From NCBI GenBank assembly GCA_027451915.1, contig DAIDHU010000121.1, positions 1-6,459 of the forward strand: a stretch of DNA of 6,459 nt, given 5' to 3'. Shown piece by piece: positions 4,087 to 6,459 of the stretch. Position 1 is the first letter of the stretch. Each line of letters starts with the position of its first letter. Source of the DNA: Thiomonas sp. (GTDB taxonomy: Bacteria > Pseudomonadota > Gammaproteobacteria > Burkholderiales > Burkholderiaceae_C). The notes under the pieces were generated by a model, which worked only from the letters and a program-made list of their open reading frames with translations, was not told the DNA's origin and ran no database searches. A program made the position numbers and the translations under genes.

Positions 4087-5799
4087 ATGTCCTACGCCCT
4101 GCGCCGCCTGCCCCTGCCCGTGCCGAACCGGCGCGACCTGCTCGCGCTGCCGCTGGTCATCGCCCTGTTTTTCATCATCAGTCACGCGGGCCGCCAGATG
4201 GCGGGGCCCTACCAGCTCGGGCAGCCGCTGCCCATTTCCCTGTCGCCGCTGGCGCTGCCGGCCTACGGCCTGTACACGGTGCTTCGCATGCTGGCGGCGC
4301 TGCTGGTCTCGCTGGTGTTCACCATCGTGTACGCCTGGCTGGCCGCGCACAACCGCTATGCCGAGCGGGTGCTGATTCCGGCGCTCGACATTCTCCAATC
4401 GGTTCCCGTGCTGGGCTACCTGTCGATCACCGTCACGGGCTTCATCGCCATGTTCCCCGGCAGCCTCTGGGGGGTGCAGATGGCGGTGATTTTCGCCGTG
4501 TTCACCGGCCAGGCCTGGAACATGACCTTCGCCCTGTACCAGGGCATGAAGACCCTTCCGCGCGACCTGCACGAGGCCGCCACGCTGTACCGGCTCAATG
4601 CCTGGCAGCGTTTCTGGAAACTCGAACTGCCGTTCTCGATGCCCGGATTGCTGTGGAACACCATGATGTCCATGTCGGGGGGCTGGTTCATGGGGGTGGC
4701 CTCGGAGGCCATCACCGTGTCCGGGCGCACCGTCACGGTGCCCGGCATCGGCTCGTACATCGCCCGGGCCATCGCGGCGAAGGACCTGGGGGCCATCGGC
4801 TGGGCCATTTTCGCGATGATCATCATCATCGTGCTGTACGACACGCTGCTGTTCAGGCCCATCGTCGCGTGGGCCGACAAGTTCAAGTTCGAGATGACGG
4901 CCTCCAGCGTCGCGCCGACCTCCTTCGTGCTGGACTTCCTGCGGCGTACCCGGTTCATCAAGATGCTCGGCGTGGTGCCCAGGGGCCTGTGGGAGCTGAG
5001 TCTGCTGCTCACCCCCCGCGTGGGGCGCCCGACACCGGCCTCGCCCCGGCTGGTGCGCTACGGCGACGGCGTGTTTTTCGCCGCCTTGCTGGGCTTCGCC
5101 GTCTGGGCCGTGGTGGCCCTGCTGCAGGTGCTGCCGCGCGACTTCGGCTGGCCCATGGTGGGCCATGTGCTGTGGCTGGGCCTGATCACCGGGTTCAAGG
5201 TGATCCTCCTGGTCGGCCTGTCCGCGGCGGTGTGGGTGCCGATCGGGGTGTGGATCGGGCTGCGCCCGCGCTGGGCGGCCGGGGTGCAGCCGCTGGCCCA
5301 GTTCCTGGCCGCGTTCCCGGCCAACCTTCTGTTCCCGCTGTTCGTCGTGGTGATCGTGCGCTGGCATCTCGACGTCGACGTGTTCACGGCGCCGCTGATG
5401 GTGCTTGGAAGCATGTGGTACGTGCTGTTCTCGGTCGTGGGCGCCGCTTCGGCGATTCCCACCGACATGCGCGAGGCTGCCACGAACCTGGGCGTGCGCG
5501 GCTGGCTGCGCTGGAAGCGCCTGTACCTGCCCGGGGTGTTTCCCGGATTCGTCACCGGCGCCATCACCGCATCGGGCGGCGCCTGGAACGCCAGCATCGT
5601 CGCCGAAGTCGTGAGCTGGGGCGACAAGACGCTGGTCGCCAACGGTCTGGGCGCCTATATCAGCCAGGCCACCTCGGCCGGCAAGGGCGCGCAGATCGCA
5701 CTGGGCGTAGGGGTCATGTGCCTGTATGTGACCCTCGTGAACCGGGTGTTCTGGCGCCGGCTCTACGATCTTGCCACGCGCCGCGTGCGCCTGGATTGA
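4087..5799 (+). CDS. ABC transporter permease with two fused transmembrane domains (COG4986-like anion/sulfonate type)
   Basis: This 570-aa inner-membrane protein carries two BPD_transp_1-type permease domains in one chain, so a single copy could supply both membrane halves of the importer. Domain 1 spans about residues 20-256 and domain 2 about 327-562, joined by a hydrophilic linker (257-325). Each has a cytoplasmic EAA coupling loop that docks the ATPase: HEAATLYRLNAWQRFWKLELP at 162-182 and REAATNLGVRGWLRWKRLYLP at 462-482, exactly 300 residues apart. Loop 2 keeps the canonical Gly (469); loop 1 has Arg169 there, which I recall as usual for this family. Other family-like stretches are LIPALDILQSVPVLGYLS, SMSGGWFMGVASEAI and GGAWNASIVAEVVSW. 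The pattern matches duplicated permeases annotated as nitrate/sulfonate/anion transporters; the substrate is unknown. The ATG at 4087 was preferred to the in-frame GTG at 4015 because the intervening 24 residues look like low-quality leader; neither has a Shine-Dalgarno. The ATPase gene follows after 24 bases. Confidence 0.9.
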   Translation: MSYALRRLPLPVPNRRDLLALPLVIALFFIISHAGRQMAGPYQLGQPLPISLSPLALPAYGLYTVLRMLAALLVSLVFTIVYAWLAAHNRYAERVLIPALDILQSVPVLGYLSITVTGFIAMFPGSLWGVQMAVIFAVFTGQAWNMTFALYQGMKTLPRDLHEAATLYRLNAWQRFWKLELPFSMPGLLWNTMMSMSGGWFMGVASEAITVSGRTVTVPGIGSYIARAIAAKDLGAIGWAIFAMIIIIVLYDTLLFRPIVAWADKFKFEMTASSVAPTSFVLDFLRRTRFIKMLGVVPRGLWELSLLLTPRVGRPTPASPRLVRYGDGVFFAALLGFAVWAVVALLQVLPRDFGWPMVGHVLWLGLITGFKVILLVGLSAAVWVPIGVWIGLRPRWAAGVQPLAQFLAAFPANLLFPLFVVVIVRWHLDVDVFTAPLMVLGSMWYVLFSVVGAASAIPTDMREAATNLGVRGWLRWKRLYLPGVFPGFVTGAITASGGAWNASIVAEVVSWGDKTLVANGLGAYISQATSAGKGAQIALGVGVMCLYVTLVNRVFWRRLYDLATRRVRLD

Positions 5800-5810
5800 A
5801 GCCTTTTCCC

Positions 5811-5814
5811 GGAG
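5811..5814 (+). promoter_or_regulatory. Shine-Dalgarno GGAG that decides the ATPase start
   Basis: GGAG at 5811-5814 precedes two in-frame ATGs, at 5818 (3-base spacer, too close) and 5824 (9-base spacer, acceptable). The second was therefore chosen; the difference is only two residues (Met-Pro). Confidence 0.6.
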
Positions 5815-5823
5815 CCGATGCCC

Positions 5824-6459
5824 ATGTCCGCCCATCCGCAAGACCCTGCCGAGCAGGCACAGGACGCCGACGTCTTTCGTGCCGAGCATGTGCGCAAGTC
5901 CTTCAAGGCTCCCGACGGCACCGAGCTGCTGATCCTCGACGACGTCAACCTGCGCCTGCGCGAGCACGAGATCCTGGTGCTGCTGGGACGCTCGGGCTCG
6001 GGCAAGTCCACCTTGCTGCGCATGCTGGCGGGCCTGTCGGAGCCCAGCGCCGGCACGCTGCTGCACCGGGGGCGGCCGATCCAGGGCCCGGTGCCCGGGC
6101 TGGCCATGGTGTTCCAGAGCTTCGCGCTGTTTCCCTGGCTGACGGTGCTGCAGAACGTGGAGCTGGGCCTGGAGGCGCTGAAGGTGCCGCAGGCCGAGCG
6201 CCGGCAGAGGGCGCTGGCGGCCATCGACCTGATCGGCCTGGACGGATTCGAGTCGGCCTACCCGCGGGAACTCTCCGGCGGCATGCGCCAGCGCGTGGGC
6301 TTCGCGCGCGCGCTGGTCATCAACCCCGATGTGTTGCTGATGGACGAGCCCTTCTCGGCGCTGGACGTGCTGACCGCCGAGACCATGCGTACCGACCTGC
6401 TGGACCTGTGGGCCGAGCGCAAGATTCCCACCCGCGGCATTCTGCTGGTGTCCCACAAC
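5824..6459 (+). CDS. ABC transporter ATP-binding protein, nitrate/sulfonate/taurine class (3' end outside window)
   Basis: The frame is open for 212 residues to the window edge. It is the cytoplasmic ATPase that energises the fused permease upstream. All nucleotide-binding elements are visible: Walker A GRSGSGKST at 55-63, Q-loop Gln98 (MVFQSFALFPW), signature LSGGM at 150-154, Walker B VLLMDE at 170-175 with catalytic Glu175, D-loop SALD at 178-181 and switch His211 (VSHN). The window ends one residue after that histidine. FALFPWLTVLQNV and FSALDVLTAETMRTDLLDLW are characteristic of the SsuB/TauB/NrtD group (COG1116). In systems with a duplicated permease this ATPase often carries an extra C-terminal AAA-associated domain; here that region is not visible, so the extension is only a prediction. 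The first 16 residues are a hydrophilic, Gln/Asp/Ala-rich tail. No frameshift or stop interrupts it. Spacing of 24 bases from the permease implies one operon. Confidence 0.92.
   Translation, partial: MSAHPQDPAEQAQDADVFRAEHVRKSFKAPDGTELLILDDVNLRLREHEILVLLGRSGSGKSTLLRMLAGLSEPSAGTLLHRGRPIQGPVPGLAMVFQSFALFPWLTVLQNVELGLEALKVPQAERRQRALAAIDLIGLDGFESAYPRELSGGMRQRVGFARALVINPDVLLMDEPFSALDVLTAETMRTDLLDLWAERKIPTRGILLVSHN

Noticed and set aside
3791..4375. 194-codon plus-strand frame spanning the divergent region and the permease start
   Set aside because: It runs out of frame through the permease N-terminus and is Arg/Pro/Cys/Ser-rich; no domain and no ribosome-binding site.
5818..5823. Earlier ATG for the ATPase
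   Set aside because: Only three bases separate it from GGAG; the ATG six bases later has better spacing.
3889..6456. 855-codon open frame on the minus strand opposite the ABC genes
   Set aside because: Its product is a low-complexity Gln/His/Arg/Asp/Gly-rich string with no domain, and it is antisense to two genes with complete, recognisable motifs. Long antisense frames are expected in GC-rich coding DNA.
1..6459. Novel defence, CRISPR, phage or insertion element
   Set aside because: I saw no direct-repeat array, transposase, integrase, tRNA-associated att site or toxin/antitoxin-like pair; all sizeable genes fall in known families with uniform composition.

Overview
The window is GC-rich bacterial DNA (roughly 70% G+C by eye) with dense coding, G/C-ending codons and long spurious open frames on the non-coding strand. 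The protein families and their sequence flavour (an RlmL-type methyltransferase tail, an MTA/SAH nucleosidase, a UgpQ-type phosphodiesterase, a fused-permease anion-type ABC system) best fit a betaproteobacterium, probably Burkholderiales. That placement is inference from remembered family members, not a search. The window looks chromosomal: there is no rRNA, tRNA, CRISPR array, insertion sequence or phage gene.

Layout. (1) Positions 3-200, plus strand: the last 65 codons of an RlmL-like 23S rRNA methyltransferase. It converges on (2) a run of five minus-strand genes, read right to left: a cation diffusion facilitator metal exporter (3792-2905), a YbhB/YbcL-type PEBP protein (2823-2191), an 86-aa single-pass membrane protein of unknown function (2085-1825), a UgpQ-type glycerophosphodiester phosphodiesterase (1828-1016) and an MTA/SAH nucleosidase (998-225). 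The last three are tightly packed (a 4-base ATGA overlap, then a 17-base gap) and are probably one transcript. The PEBP and transporter genes are separated by 82-105 bases that hold GC-rich hairpins. (3) Positions 3793-4086: a 294-base divergent intergenic region with a possible Pho-box-like tandem repeat, a -10-like element and a hairpin-rich leader. (4) Plus strand: a 570-aa permease with two fused transport domains (4087-5799), then its ATPase (5824 to the window edge), which is cut just after the switch histidine.

How the genes relate. The permease and ATPase should form one inner-membrane ABC importer of the nitrate/sulfonate/taurine class with a duplicated permease (COG4986-like). The substrate cannot be read from sequence and no binding protein is in view. 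The minus-strand genes are mostly housekeeping: recycling of methylthioadenosine and S-adenosylhomocysteine, release of glycerol-3-phosphate from glycerophosphodiesters, and divalent metal export.

I found no convincing new defence or mobile system. The points most worth a second look are the Pho-box-like signal before the ABC operon, the unusual metal-site residues in the exporter, the asymmetric EAA loops of the permease, and the small membrane protein translationally coupled to ugpQ.
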